Origin: JAPPHA01 sp964291635
GTDB lineage: Bacteria; Pseudomonadota; Alphaproteobacteria; Rhodobacterales; Rhodobacteraceae
DNA: 64,000 nucleotides
Direction: 5' to 3'
NCBI GenBank assembly: GCA_964291635.2
Contig: OZ219892.1
Span: forward strand, 310,001-374,000
The position numbers and the translations under genes are program-made. The notes beneath the pieces were generated by a model. The model searched no databases. It saw nothing but the letters and a program-made list of their open reading frames with translations, and was not told the origin of the DNA. Position 1 is the first letter of the stretch; every line of letters begins with the position of its first letter. This document shows positions 43,037 through 52,510 of the stretch, in pieces.

Positions 43037-44328
43037 CTACCGGCACCGTTCCATTTTGTGCGGGGAAGGCGTGAACGAGCGAATCGCATTTTCTGGTGAA
43101 GATTCCGAGAAGCCGTAAAACCTGTTGAAGCAAACGTTCGATAAATGGGAGCACTTGATTTTTTCCGCAACGAGCGTGACATCCGCGCCCGCCGCCTGGA
43201 AACGGCCCAGGTTGCCGTAGAGCGCACGAAGCATGATGCCCCGTGCGCCGTTCATGTCCCGCTCAACGATGATGGTGCCATCCGAGACCGTCTTCGAGCC
43301 GCCAGGCTCCTGCGCGACAAAGCCGTCCCATGAACGGGTCCTGCTGGTATAGGCCTCGTTGGCGATGATGAGCCGTTTGCCGTATTTCCGGCACATCCAG
43401 GCCAGCTTCTGCCTGAACCGGTAATGCGCCAGGCCCGGCATCGAGCGCACGGTCCTCGTCCTGATCTTGCGCTCGGACTTCGCGCTCATTTCCTTCGTCC
43501 CGAAGGACGGCGGCAGGATCACATCGAAGGCCCGAACGAGATCACGGGCAACCCGGCGGTGCAGGTCGTCGACCAGGTTGCGGATGCGGATCGCGAGCCT
43601 GTCGATCCGCTTCTGATCGTGGCGCTTCCAGTCCCCGTGCCTCGCCTTCGCGCGCATGCCGACCAGGCGGTCGAGCTTCAGCAGGAGCGGGAACACCCTT
43701 TCGGCATGGAAGCCGTCGCCGTGGCTGGCAGCGTGCTTCACCGCGTATGCGGTCACGAAGGTCCGCACGCCGGGGTCGAGGGCCACGATGGAGCGGAGCT
43801 GGATTTCGTTCCGCCCAACCGTGGTGATGTGCTTCCGAGCGCAGATGAACCACTGCCCCCGCTCAAGCACGATGGTCGTGAGATCCCCCACGCCTCGCCG
43901 GGCATGGCTTCTGTCAAGTCGAAGTTCCGGGCGACGAACGCGCCGGAGAGCTTCTGGACGGCAATGCGCTGCCGGTTGTCCCTGATGCTGCGGAACGAGA
44001 AGCCGCAGCGTTCGCCGTCCTTCCGCCGCCGGATCACCGCATCCCGGGTCCTGAACGCCGCGTTCACCGCCTCGTCGCAGTCGGCGGAGCGGAACGCGCC
44101 GCCGCGCTCCTCAACCTCCGAACGCACGAAGGCGCGGATCGTGGACCGCAAGGCGGTCTGCAACAGGTCCGGGCCATTCGGGTCCACGAGGCCGCGGTCG
44201 GCCTCGATGAAGCAGGCGATGGCAAGGTTGTAGGCGCGGCGCTGCTGGCGGACCAGTTCGTGCAGCAGCTCAGGGTCCTTCGGGCAGGCCCTGATCTTCC
44301 TCGTGCCCTTGACCAGAACGCTTCCCAT
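43037..44328 (-). pseudogene. tnpB: IS607-type TnpB (RuvC-like nuclease) with a frameshift
   Basis: The N-terminal part, from ATG 44328, reads GTRKIRACPKDPELLHELVR; the C-terminal part ends in a second frame. Joining them needs one more G in the GGGGG run near 43884-43889. RuvC-like catalytic residues are visible: Asp in SIVALDPGVRTFVTAYA, Glu in RLIIANEAYTSRT, Asp in VERDMNGARGIMLRAL. The zinc-ribbon cysteines that usually lie between the last two are missing (RSWDG, no CxxC). TnpB proteins are RNA-guided nucleases that favour retention of the transposon. If the frameshift is a sequencing error this one could be active. Confidence 0.75.
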
Positions 44329-44770
44329 GGTGGGCGTTGCAGAAGGAAGTGATCCATGCAACGAGGCAACGGACGTCGAACTGCCCGGTGAGATCGTCCT
44401 CTTCCAGAAGCTCGCTGCCTCCTCCCGAAAGTTCGACGACATGCCTGACGAGGGGGTAGCCCGAGCGGGTGATGCGGTCCGATGTGGCAGCCACCACATG
44501 GACTGCCTCTCCGCGCAATGCGCGTTCCAGTCGGGCGACAAGGCCTCGTCGCCTGAAATCGACTCCGGATCCAGTGTCACGGACAACCCGTCCGTCGGGA
44601 TACCGGGCGCGCGGGAGCCGTTCCCCGGTGTCGAGGGAGGAGAGCTGCCTGGCGCTGGAAGCACGGGCGTCGAGGATCGTGTCGGGTTCGACGGGAACCC
44701 GGACCCTGTCATCTCCGCCGGGTGTCCGCTCGAATCGTTGATGGCGCCCTTGTATGACACCTTTCACCAA
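44270..44770 (-). CDS. tnpA: IS607-type serine recombinase TnpA (somewhat degenerate)
   Basis: Up to 166 residues. The N-terminal helix-turn-helix is partly lost (only FERTPGGDDRVRV remains of the usual RTPGGHRR block). Next comes a recombinase core with the nucleophile candidate in ARASSARQLSSLD, the segment RYPDGRVVRDTGSGVDFRRR and ATSDRITRSGYPLVRHVVEL. Tyr is replaced by Asp before ARASS, where most members have YARVSS. The end overlaps tnpB by about 60 bases. Probably inactive or weak. Confidence 0.6.
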   Translation of the reverse strand: MVKGVIQGRHQRFERTPGGDDRVRVPVEPDTILDARASSARQLSSLDTGERLPRARYPDGRVVRDTGSGVDFRRRGLVARLERALRGEAVHVVAATSDRITRSGYPLVRHVVELSGGGSELLEEDDLTGQFDVRCLVAWITSFCNAHHGKRSGQGHEEDQGLPEGP

Positions 44771-45120
44771 AAGAATTGAATCAAGTTATCCACGAAACGA
44801 GGTTTACGAGATGTTCTTGGTTTGTTCAGTGCGGAAAGACTGAAATGTTGCGTTTGTTGCTCAGTCATGGGGCAGCATCCTGCTTGATCGGAACGGTCCG
44901 CCGGGAGACGTGGGCAGGGCTCGGAACCCGTTCCCTCAACCGGAACAAACTCTTTCGGCTCAACCTTGGTGCCACCTTCGAGCGGGGCGATCATTGACGC
45001 ATGGCGAACGCCGCCAGGTCTGCGTTCAGACCATACCAGAGTCTTCGGTTACTCCTCCACAAAACCACATGTTTCCTTCACGCATGAACGAATGGATTGA
45101 CACATGACTTGGCGCGCGAG
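44771..45120. other. Gap between IS607 element and DASS transporter
   Basis: 350 bases with no recognisable gene, RNA or terminator. Confidence 0.4.
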
Positions 45121-46926
45121 TCAGCCGGGGTTGAGTGGCCAGAAGAAGGGGATCAGGAAACTCGCCAGTAGTCCAATGGTCAAATTGAGCGGCAGTCCCA
45201 ATCGAACGAAGTCGGTAAACCTGTACCCTCCGGGACCGTAGACCAGGGTATTGGTCTGGTAACCCACCGGAGTTGCAAAGCTGGCCGAAGCAGCGACCAT
45301 GATCGCCACGACGAGCGGACGCGGATCCACGCCAAGCGAAAGGGCTAACGCTATCGCGACCGGGGTGATCATGACCGCGACAGCATTGTTCGAAACCAAT
45401 TCAGTCAGAACGGACGCCAGCAGATAGATTGCCCAAACCATGAAGAATGCTGGCAGCACGCTGATGTACGGTGAAATCAAATTGGCAATGCGGGTTACTG
45501 CACCGGACGTCTCGAGGCCTGTTCCAACCACGAGCATTGCCAGCAAGAGAACCAGCAGCCTGGCATCGACGGAACCAAATGCTTCGTCCGCTTCGATAGA
45601 CCGGCTCAACAGGACGATGGCAACGGCAATCATCGCCAGCAGCAGGATCGGAGCGACCCCGAACGCAGACAGGACGACAACACAACCAAGCGCAATGATG
45701 ACCCAGGGCGCGTGCGCCCTCCTGTACGGCCTGACGTCAGGTTCAACGAGATCGACCGTATTCTGTTCGTCGGAAAGTCGCCTGATATCCTGAGGGGCGC
45801 CTTCAAGAAGGAGCGTGTCGCCCACCTGGATCGCCAGGTCGTCGAGTTGACCACTAAGGTTCTGGTTCCTTCGATGGATGGCAAGCAGGTAGACACCGTA
45901 ACGGCGGCGTAACCGAAGGGCACGCACACGTTTCCCGACCAACAGGCAACCCGGCGTTATCAGGGCTTCGACGGTCGTGGATTCGCGAGATGACACGGTG
46001 TCGGCGACCACGACTCCAACGTCCCTGCTCTGTTTCAAGGCAAGGAGTTCTCCGACGGCCGTGCGCAGGATGACGCGGTCTCCTTCCTGGAGCGTGATTT
46101 CGGGAATTCCCCGCCGAAGTGATTCATCGCCCCTGACAACATCAATAACGCGACCGCCCTGATGCCGGAACTCCGCAACCTCAAGCGGCTTTCGCCCCAC
46201 CAGAGTGCTACCTTCCGAGACAACGACTTCCGTAAAAAACCGCTTTGGTCGCCTGTCGCCCAAGATGCTGCTGACGGTCTCCCTGTGAGGCAACGTTCCA
46301 GGAGCAAGGATGAGAATATAAACAATCCCGTATAATGCCAGAATTGCCGCCAGAGGAGTGACTTCGAATATCCCGAACGGCTCAAGGCCACTTGCGCGCG
46401 CGACGCCATCAACGATGAGATTGGTGGACGTGCCGATCAGGGTGCACATTCCGCCAAGAATCGCGACATACGACAAGGGAATCAGCAACTTCGACGCGGC
46501 GGTGCCCAATGTCTTCGCCAGCTTGATGGCAACCGGGATGAGAACGACAACGACAGGCGTGTTGTTCATGAATGCAGATGCAAAGAGGACGACACATGCA
46601 AGGACGCCGAGAACCAGTACCGGATGCCTCTCGGCGCGCGCGCTAACCCAGCCCGTCAGGAGCGCCAGCGTACCGGTCCGCACGAGCGCCCCTGACAATA
46701 TGAACATCATCGCGACCGTCCAGGGCGCTGGATTGGACAGCACGCCGAGTGCGCGTTCCATCGGAACGACTCCCAGAATGATCATCGCTGTCGCAGCCGA
46801 AAACGCGACAACGTCCGGGGGAAAACGCTCGGACAAAAACGCAAGGAACATGCAGCCAACAATCGTGCAGGCGATTGCAACGTGCCAGGCTTCGGGGAGC
46901 AATTCCGGGATCATCCGACGATACAC
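45121..46926 (-). CDS. SLC13/DASS-family transporter with two TrkA-C domains
   Basis: 601 residues, an ion-coupled carboxylate or sulfate carrier in the inner membrane. N- and C-terminal helix bundles each carry the family's SNT-like loop: ASAFMNNTPVVVVLIPVAI with LIGTSTNLIVDG, and LTELVSNNAVAVMITPVAIA with ATPVGYQTNTLVYGPGGY. The middle (about residues 225-400) holds two RCK-C/TrkA-C regulatory domains, for example EVVVSEGSTLVGRKPLEV and LLVGKRVRALRLRRRYGVYL. This layout is typical of bacterial DASS proteins, many of which are annotated as sulfate or dicarboxylate permeases. Confidence 0.9.
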   Translation of the reverse strand: MYRRMIPELLPEAWHVAIACTIVGCMFLAFLSERFPPDVVAFSAATAMIILGVVPMERALGVLSNPAPWTVAMMFILSGALVRTGTLALLTGWVSARAERHPVLVLGVLACVVLFASAFMNNTPVVVVLIPVAIKLAKTLGTAASKLLIPLSYVAILGGMCTLIGTSTNLIVDGVARASGLEPFGIFEVTPLAAILALYGIVYILILAPGTLPHRETVSSILGDRRPKRFFTEVVVSEGSTLVGRKPLEVAEFRHQGGRVIDVVRGDESLRRGIPEITLQEGDRVILRTAVGELLALKQSRDVGVVVADTVSSRESTTVEALITPGCLLVGKRVRALRLRRRYGVYLLAIHRRNQNLSGQLDDLAIQVGDTLLLEGAPQDIRRLSDEQNTVDLVEPDVRPYRRAHAPWVIIALGCVVVLSAFGVAPILLLAMIAVAIVLLSRSIEADEAFGSVDARLLVLLLAMLVVGTGLETSGAVTRIANLISPYISVLPAFFMVWAIYLLASVLTELVSNNAVAVMITPVAIALALSLGVDPRPLVVAIMVAASASFATPVGYQTNTLVYGPGGYRFTDFVRLGLPLNLTIGLLASFLIPFFWPLNPG

Positions 46927-46974
46927 CTCCGGGATTTTGTTAGAGGAGCACGCATAACAACTCGTTCGTCAGCC

Positions 46975-47898
46975 TCAAGTCACCTCGCGGGAGGCTCTCC
47001 CCTCCTTTGATGGTTTTCCCGGCTGCACCAGGACCAGCCCTATGGTCATCAGAACCACGGCTCCCCAGATCCAGCCGGAATACCTCTCGTCGAGGAGGAT
47101 AATGGACCAGAATACCCCAAATCCGGTCACAATGTAGGCGACCTGTGCCGCGAATACGGTTCCGGCACGTCTGACCAGCCAAACGTACCCTGCATAGCAA
47201 AACGCATGCAAGACAGAGAGGCCCAGGAGCGCGTATTCAGCGGATCCCCATACTTGCGACAGGTCGATCCAGTGACCGGTCAAGGCGGTCAGCGGAACGG
47301 AAATCAGGATCCCGATCAGGGATGCCCAGAAGATCGCCTCGACAGGATTCAACCCGGCAAGCCCCATCTTCCCAACGATATTTGCCTCGGTCGCGTAGCA
47401 GAGCGGAGCGATCATTGCCAACAGCACGAAACCCGCTGCGGCCGGGTTGGGGAGGCTCGTGTCAGGACCGAGAAGCAGGACGATCGCAGCCGCGCCAAAC
47501 AGGATCCCGAGTATTCGCAGAATCCTTGGTTTTTCATTGCCGATGAGAATCGCGATGGGCAACGCGAACATGGGAACCAGCGCGATGATAATGGACATGA
47601 CCCCTGCCGGGAGTTCGACTGCCGCCTGGTACGAAAACGTATTCGGGGCAATCGTTCCCGACACCGCGATGATCGTACAGATGATTAAACGGGGCCAGGT
47701 CAGGGGACGAATGCGTCGTCTCCGCCCACCGACAAAAGCCAGCACGGCCAAACATGCTCCGGAAAAAACAAGCTGCCAGAAGATCAGTCCAAAATGACCA
47801 TGGCCCGTCGAAACGGCGATACGGGTCATCGGCATCGTCAGACCCCAACCGGCACCCAGGAGAAGAAGGGCTGTCCAGAGAAACATCTGTTCGTTCAT
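46975..47898 (-). CDS. EamA/DMT-family transporter
   Basis: 307 residues with ten predicted membrane helices in two EamA repeats, starting WTALLLLGAGWGLTMPMTRI and, in the second half, LVRRAGTVFAAQVAYIVTGF. Members export amino acids, metabolites or nucleotide sugars. The substrate is not predictable. The ATG at 47898 shares one base with the stop of the YmdB-type gene upstream, so the two are co-translated. The C-terminus is basic and cytoplasmic. Confidence 0.88.
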   Translation of the reverse strand: MNEQMFLWTALLLLGAGWGLTMPMTRIAVSTGHGHFGLIFWQLVFSGACLAVLAFVGGRRRRIRPLTWPRLIICTIIAVSGTIAPNTFSYQAAVELPAGVMSIIIALVPMFALPIAILIGNEKPRILRILGILFGAAAIVLLLGPDTSLPNPAAAGFVLLAMIAPLCYATEANIVGKMGLAGLNPVEAIFWASLIGILISVPLTALTGHWIDLSQVWGSAEYALLGLSVLHAFCYAGYVWLVRRAGTVFAAQVAYIVTGFGVFWSIILLDERYSGWIWGAVVLMTIGLVLVQPGKPSKEGRASREVT

Positions 47899-48710
47899 CA
47901 GTTGCTGCTTCGTCGAAACACCCCTCCGATCTGAATCTGTTCAATGGAAACTGCCAGTCCCGTCTCGTCCGAGGTCGTCACGATCAAGCCGGAAACAGTC
48001 GCTTCGCCGGTAGCTGGTGTTGCGCGCCCCCTTTTCACGCCGGTCCTGAACTGACCCAGCGGAATCTCCTGATCAAATCCGATGACGCTCTGGTACACTC
48101 CGCACATCCCCGCGTCGGTCAGGTATGCCGTTCCGTGGGGCAAAATCCGCCCATCGGCCGTCGGAATGTGCGTATGTGAGCCGACAACGAGTGACGCACG
48201 ACCGTCGAGGAAATGCCCCATGGCGTTTTTTTCCGAGGTCGCTTCCGCGTGAATGTCCACGATCACTGCGTCCGCACGACCCTTGAGCGGCGCTGTCCTG
48301 AGGGCCTCGTTGACCGCAGAGAACGGATCATCGAAGGTCGGTTTCATGAAGACGCGGCCAAGTACGAGCGCGACAAACACTTTTCGTCCGCTGGCCGTCT
48401 CGAACAAACCGGCGCCACGCCCCGGCACTGCTTTCCCGTAATTCAGCGGCCGCAGGATCCGTTGATCCTGCTCCACGCCGTGGAGCATTTCCTTCTGGTC
48501 GAACGCGTGGTCGCCCAGCGTAAGGCAATCGGCGCCCGCATCAAAAAACTGGCGCGCATGCGCACAGGTCAGCCCAAGGCCATTCGTCGCGTTTTCCGCG
48601 TTGACGACGACGAAGTCGATTGTGCGTTCGCTGCGCAGTTGAGGCAAAACAGTATGAACTGCTTGCCGCCCCGCCTTTCCGACCACATCTCCAAGATAAA
48701 GCAATCTCAT
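47898..48710 (-). CDS. YmdB/TIGR00282-family metallophosphoesterase
   Basis: 270 residues. It opens with the metal-binding RLLYLGDVVGKAGRQAVHT. Other motifs are VVNAENATNGLGLT, LGDHAFDQKEM, ADAVIVDIHAEATSEKNAMG and LVVGSHTHIPTADGRILPHG, which complete the dinuclear metal site. In other bacteria the YmdB protein hydrolyses cyclic nucleotides. One expected residue differs: the usual GNH is GDH here. In many alphaproteobacteria this gene follows the 5-formyl-THF cyclo-ligase, as here. Confidence 0.9.
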   Translation of the reverse strand: MRLLYLGDVVGKAGRQAVHTVLPQLRSERTIDFVVVNAENATNGLGLTCAHARQFFDAGADCLTLGDHAFDQKEMLHGVEQDQRILRPLNYGKAVPGRGAGLFETASGRKVFVALVLGRVFMKPTFDDPFSAVNEALRTAPLKGRADAVIVDIHAEATSEKNAMGHFLDGRASLVVGSHTHIPTADGRILPHGTAYLTDAGMCGVYQSVIGFDQEIPLGQFRTGVKRGRATPATGEATVSGLIVTTSDETGLAVSIEQIQIGGVFRRSSN

Positions 48711-48817
48711 GGGTCACCGATATGTTTCAGCATTGGAAACAACAAGCGGATTCGCCGAAAAACAGTCGGTGGCCGTGATTCGATTTGCCGTGACTCCCTC
48801 GCGGACCCTCCGTCCGT

Positions 48818-49414
48818 TCACGGTTCAGCAACAGTCAATCCGGCTTCCGTGACAATCGCATCGAGGCGCTGATCGTGTACGTCATGCGGAATCGCAGGGT
48901 GTTCCTGGTCAGAATAGGCGAATCCGACTGCAACCAAAGGTTGGTCAGTTTGGGTACGCTTGGCACGCAGGATCTGCAGGGTCCGGTCGTAGAACCCTCC
49001 CCCGTATCCGAGCCTGGTGCAGGCCGAATCGAACGCAACGACCGGTACGATCAGCAATTCCGGTTCAACAAAGTCCCCGCTTTCCGGAACGGACGTGCCG
49101 AATGCGTTCCGGATCAACGGGATACCTGGCATCCATTGCCGGAACTTGAGTGGAAGTCCTGGACCGCAAACGACAGGGACGCAGACAATCGAATTGATTT
49201 TTGTTAAGTAACCCATTGTATTTGTTGGATCAATTTCAGATCGAATCGGCAAATACCCGGCCACGGCCTTTCCCTGGCCGACCTGATTCAGGAAACCAAT
49301 CAACCGTTCATTGGCGCGTCTGGTTGCAGACCTGCTTGCCGCGAATCGGCGGCGTTCAAGTGCGGAATTCCGAAGTCTTGCCTTGTTGTCCGCGATGTTC
49401 ATGGAGCCGATCAT
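48818..49414 (-). CDS. 5-formyltetrahydrofolate cyclo-ligase
   Basis: 198 residues. It converts 5-formyl-THF with ATP to 5,10-methenyl-THF, returning this folate store to one-carbon metabolism. It has GKAVAGYLPIRSEIDPTN and the ATP-binding signature TRLGYGGGFYDRTLQILRAK. Its end VGFAYSDQEHPAIPHDVHDQ leads to the usual DAIVTEAG. A second ATG at 49402 is a possible start. In many proteobacteria a 6S RNA gene lies just upstream; I could not recognise one here. Confidence 0.92.
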   Translation of the reverse strand: MIGSMNIADNKARLRNSALERRRFAASRSATRRANERLIGFLNQVGQGKAVAGYLPIRSEIDPTNTMGYLTKINSIVCVPVVCGPGLPLKFRQWMPGIPLIRNAFGTSVPESGDFVEPELLIVPVVAFDSACTRLGYGGGFYDRTLQILRAKRTQTDQPLVAVGFAYSDQEHPAIPHDVHDQRLDAIVTEAGLTVAEP

Positions 49415-49889
49415 GCAGTTTTCGCGGAACAGGGGTAATTCGGCGGAACCACCAATTCAACCGTAGAGGCTGTCATATTTCCTGTACGCCCGGTCATGCC
49501 AGGTGGGCACCGGATGCGAAAGGCCAGGGCCAACCGCAGAGCCAGCTCCCCAGAAAAACTTGTCGGCGACTGGAATATCGCAACTACGAGAAGGGCAGTA
49601 TCCGCCTCTTGCGCACTTAATCGACCTGCCCTGTTCGGGCAAGCACGAAGGCAGAAGCCGGCTGCGGAATAAACCCATCGATTATGTAGCCGGATTTCGC
49701 ACGATCCCGGGCAGTTCCGGCGATTTCCGCATGTTGCCGTAAACGGCGGGATCAAAATGACACGATGTCGGGCTGGTCGCTGCGGTCCGTCCATGACGTG
49801 CCCCTCGAGCGGATGCGGACAGGCTCGTCAGATCGCTTCAATTGCCATGATCAACACACAAGAGAGCAGGTGCAGCTCGAGGAAATTCG
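49415..49889. other. Gene-free region upstream of the cyclo-ligase (possible 6S RNA site)
   Basis: 475 bases with no coding signal. On the minus strand a TGCCC-GAACA-GGGCA hairpin lies near 49625-49645, with partially complementary flanks. The position is where ssrS (6S RNA) sits in relatives, but the conserved bubble sequence was not recognised, so no RNA is called. Confidence 0.3.
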
Positions 49890-50130
49890 TGATCGTTTAT
49901 CAGTCGATGATTCACCGGGAAACACTTCCCGTCTGAATCCGTTCAATTGAAGCCGCAAGTTCTGGCTTGTCTGCGATTGACACGCCCAAACCGGCGTCAG
50001 TCAGTCACTTCGCCGGGTTCAGGAGTCGTGTTTCCCTTTTTTGATCCGGTCCTGAACCGGGCTGTTAGCTTCGCTGATCAAATCCGAGAATTACCCGGTG
50101 AAATCCGCACATATTTGGGTAAGTGGGGAA
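49890..50130 (-). pseudogene. Degenerate second copy of the YmdB-type gene 3' end
   Basis: Matches the end of the phosphoesterase gene at 47915-48115 in the same order: GAAACAC, TCTGAATCCGTTCAAT (TCTGAATCTGTTCAAT in the intact gene), CTTCGCCGG, GGTCCTGAAC, CTGATCAAATCCGA and CCGCACAT. Many substitutions and small indels lie between, and no frame stays open. It is a decayed duplicate, or a fragment transferred from a relative. Confidence 0.6.
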
Positions 50131-51130
50131 TGCAGTTGCGCAGTTGTCGATGAAGGTGCGCTTGCTGGTAGTCCTTTGCGAAAGCCGAATCGGCGACGCG
50201 ATCATCGACGTCACAGGCGAATAACTGTAAGTGCCTGATCATCCGTTCCGGGACTGCCCCAACCTGATCCCGACGATTGACAACGTTCGAACCTTGTTGC
50301 CCGGCTCGCCCCGCTCCTTCGCTGACAACCCCGAAATCATGGAGTGGTTTCCTAACGGTTCCAGGTGCTCGGCGGGAACGCATTGGATTCCTGCAGGACT
50401 CGCGAATACCCGCGAAATCGCGACGACTACTGGCAGTAGGAAAATTGCCCGGGTGCCGGACACCCCTTCTCACGATGACAGACGGGTCCGGACGCCTTGC
50501 TGTGCGGGAGGGAACGGTTTCCTCTCCGAATGCGAGGCTCGCTCAGGGGCGACATCCCTGCAATTGCAGTCCGACTGGATGCAAAAATGCCGAAATGGAC
50601 GACCGCAACCCAAGGTGGACACACAAGGCAATTTCAATGCCAGGATTTATCAACCGTATTTTCCTCTCATTCGAGATAGTGAAAACGTCGCCGGAGGAGG
50701 ATTTGGCGCTTGATTCCATCGGAGCGGTCGGGAAGATGCGGAAAGCTGCGATTCCGAAGGAAACCGCCTGTTGAACTGGTTGAACATGCCCCGCAATTCG
50801 CCGTTGGAAGATGTATCCGGCGGTTTGGAGGGATTTTCCGTCCCGCCGCCCCGGACTTTTCGCGATGCGGCAACATCAGGAAATATCTCGCGGATCATGC
50901 CGCCTCAGCGGTGTTTTTGTCGCAGCGTTGGAACGAACCGTTCCGCCGGCCGGCCAACGCTCCACGGTTCCGGGCCACATCGGGAAACATTGAGGTCGGA
51001 CGGAGCCGGGGACGATGTGCGAAACCGGTATAACGGCGTGACTCCGGCAGGCGCCGGGGCAGGACAGCCATAACGGCCGTTGGACCCGTCGAACCTGCAG
51101 GCAACCAGTTAGGAAGGACTCGCTGCGACC
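50131..51130. other. 1-kb non-coding or eroded region
   Basis: Open frames of up to 165 codons exist, but they overlap on several frames and none shows a family signature. Together with the adjoining degenerate copy it looks like a stretch of decayed genes. No RNA gene was recognised. Confidence 0.4.
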
Positions 51131-52339
51131 ATGAACGAAATCCATGACATTTCTCACCACGACATCTTTCGGCATCCCGAACACTGTGTGAACCAGGTAT
51201 GTGCCCGTACACTCGCGAACGGCGATATCGTGGCAGTGTTCAATGAAGAGCGGTTCCCGTTCCACCATGACAGCGGCCAGACCCTCATTGCCCGGTCATC
51301 CGACGGGGGAGTCACGTGGTCGGATCCTGCAGTCGTGCTCCCCTGGACCGACACGAGCGGAAACTGGGACTGCGGGATATGCGAACTCGCAGATGGTTCC
51401 CTGATCGTCAATCTGACGATCACGGCATTCTTCAAGCGCGGCATACGCGCCGAGCAGCCGTCTTGGAGTTCGAGACCGCACACGCGCGAATGGGGAGACT
51501 GGACTTGGGCATTCAAGACACAGGGCTGGATCGGGACCTATGTCGTGAAGTCCAGCGATGGCGGCAGGTCGTGGAGTGATCCGGTGCCGTGCAATGTCCG
51601 CCCGCTCAAGCACGGCGGGTGCCGTTCCGGCTGCTGGCTGCTTCCTTCCGGCGCTCTCCTGATGGGACTCTACGGGCGAATCCGGGGATACGGTGAAGAA
51701 GGCGAGGGTGAATCCACGCGGTCGGCGCTGATCCGGTCAGACGACGGCGGATCCAATTGGGAATACTATTCCACGATCGCCTACGACCCGGCCTCGATCA
51801 TCGACTATGAAGAACCGGCAGTACTCCGCCTCAGGGACGGAAGGCTGGTCTGCTTCTTGCGGACCCACGTCAATCCAAGCGGCGATGCGAAGAACATGGC
51901 CATGACCATTTCCGAGGACGATGGTTTTTCCTGGACACCGCCGAAATGGACAAATATCTGGGGCTATCCCGCCGATCTCATCGCGCTTGCAGACGGCCGA
52001 TACCTCATGGTCTATGGCTACCGTCGTCCTCCGTATGGAACGCGCGGAATGGTTTCTGAAGACGGCGTCACCTGGGACGTCGCCAATGAATTCGTGATCC
52101 GGGAAGGAGGTGTTCCCTCCAGCAGCGCGGTCTTTTCGCCCTCCTCAAGCCTCGGACGGGACTCGGGAGAAGGAGATGGCGGCGGGGGAGTCGACCTCAA
52201 CAATCCGGGACTGTTCCAGCATATCGGATATCCGACCGTGGTACAGGCGCCCGACGGGGCAATCGTTGCCTGCTATCACGAGTGGAGCAACGACAGGAAT
52301 CCGCTGCAGTTTGTGCTCTGCACCCGCTTCAGGGTCTGA
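51131..52339 (+). CDS. Sialidase-like exo-glycosidase (BNR/Asp-box propeller)
   Basis: 402 residues without a signal peptide. Asp-boxes repeat through the chain: SSDGGVTWSDP, SSDGGRSWSDP, SDDGGSNWEY, SEDDGFSWTP and SEDGVTWDV, marking a six-bladed propeller. Many such bacterial proteins are annotated as neuraminidases or as relatives that cleave other sugars. I cannot see the full arginine triad with confidence, so sialic acid specificity is not claimed. The lack of a signal suggests a cytoplasmic enzyme acting on an imported glycoside. It converges on the end of the ABC importer operon at 52.5-58 kb. Confidence 0.8.
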   Translation: MNEIHDISHHDIFRHPEHCVNQVCARTLANGDIVAVFNEERFPFHHDSGQTLIARSSDGGVTWSDPAVVLPWTDTSGNWDCGICELADGSLIVNLTITAFFKRGIRAEQPSWSSRPHTREWGDWTWAFKTQGWIGTYVVKSSDGGRSWSDPVPCNVRPLKHGGCRSGCWLLPSGALLMGLYGRIRGYGEEGEGESTRSALIRSDDGGSNWEYYSTIAYDPASIIDYEEPAVLRLRDGRLVCFLRTHVNPSGDAKNMAMTISEDDGFSWTPPKWTNIWGYPADLIALADGRYLMVYGYRRPPYGTRGMVSEDGVTWDVANEFVIREGGVPSSSAVFSPSSSLGRDSGEGDGGGGVDLNNPGLFQHIGYPTVVQAPDGAIVACYHEWSNDRNPLQFVLCTRFRV

Positions 52340-52510
52340 GACAACCCGCCACAATGTCGTTGCGCGCGCATTGACTCTGGACTGGAGGTTTTGACCGGGG
52401 TCCCTGAATGATCGAAACGAGTTCCCGTTCTGTTTCGTCAACCAGGGCCTTCATGGCATGACCCCGACGCGACGCCTCCAGGACGGCACAGGTCACCTGC
52501 GGGATCGATT

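Larger units (their letters stand above)
43037..44770 (-). mobile_element. IS607-like insertion sequence
   Basis: Overlapping tnpA (serine recombinase) and tnpB genes on the minus strand. IS607 elements have no terminal inverted repeats or target duplications, so the ends cannot be placed from the sequence alone. The limits given are those of the genes. An omega-RNA would be expected to overlap the tnpB 3' end; I could not define it. Confidence 0.65.
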
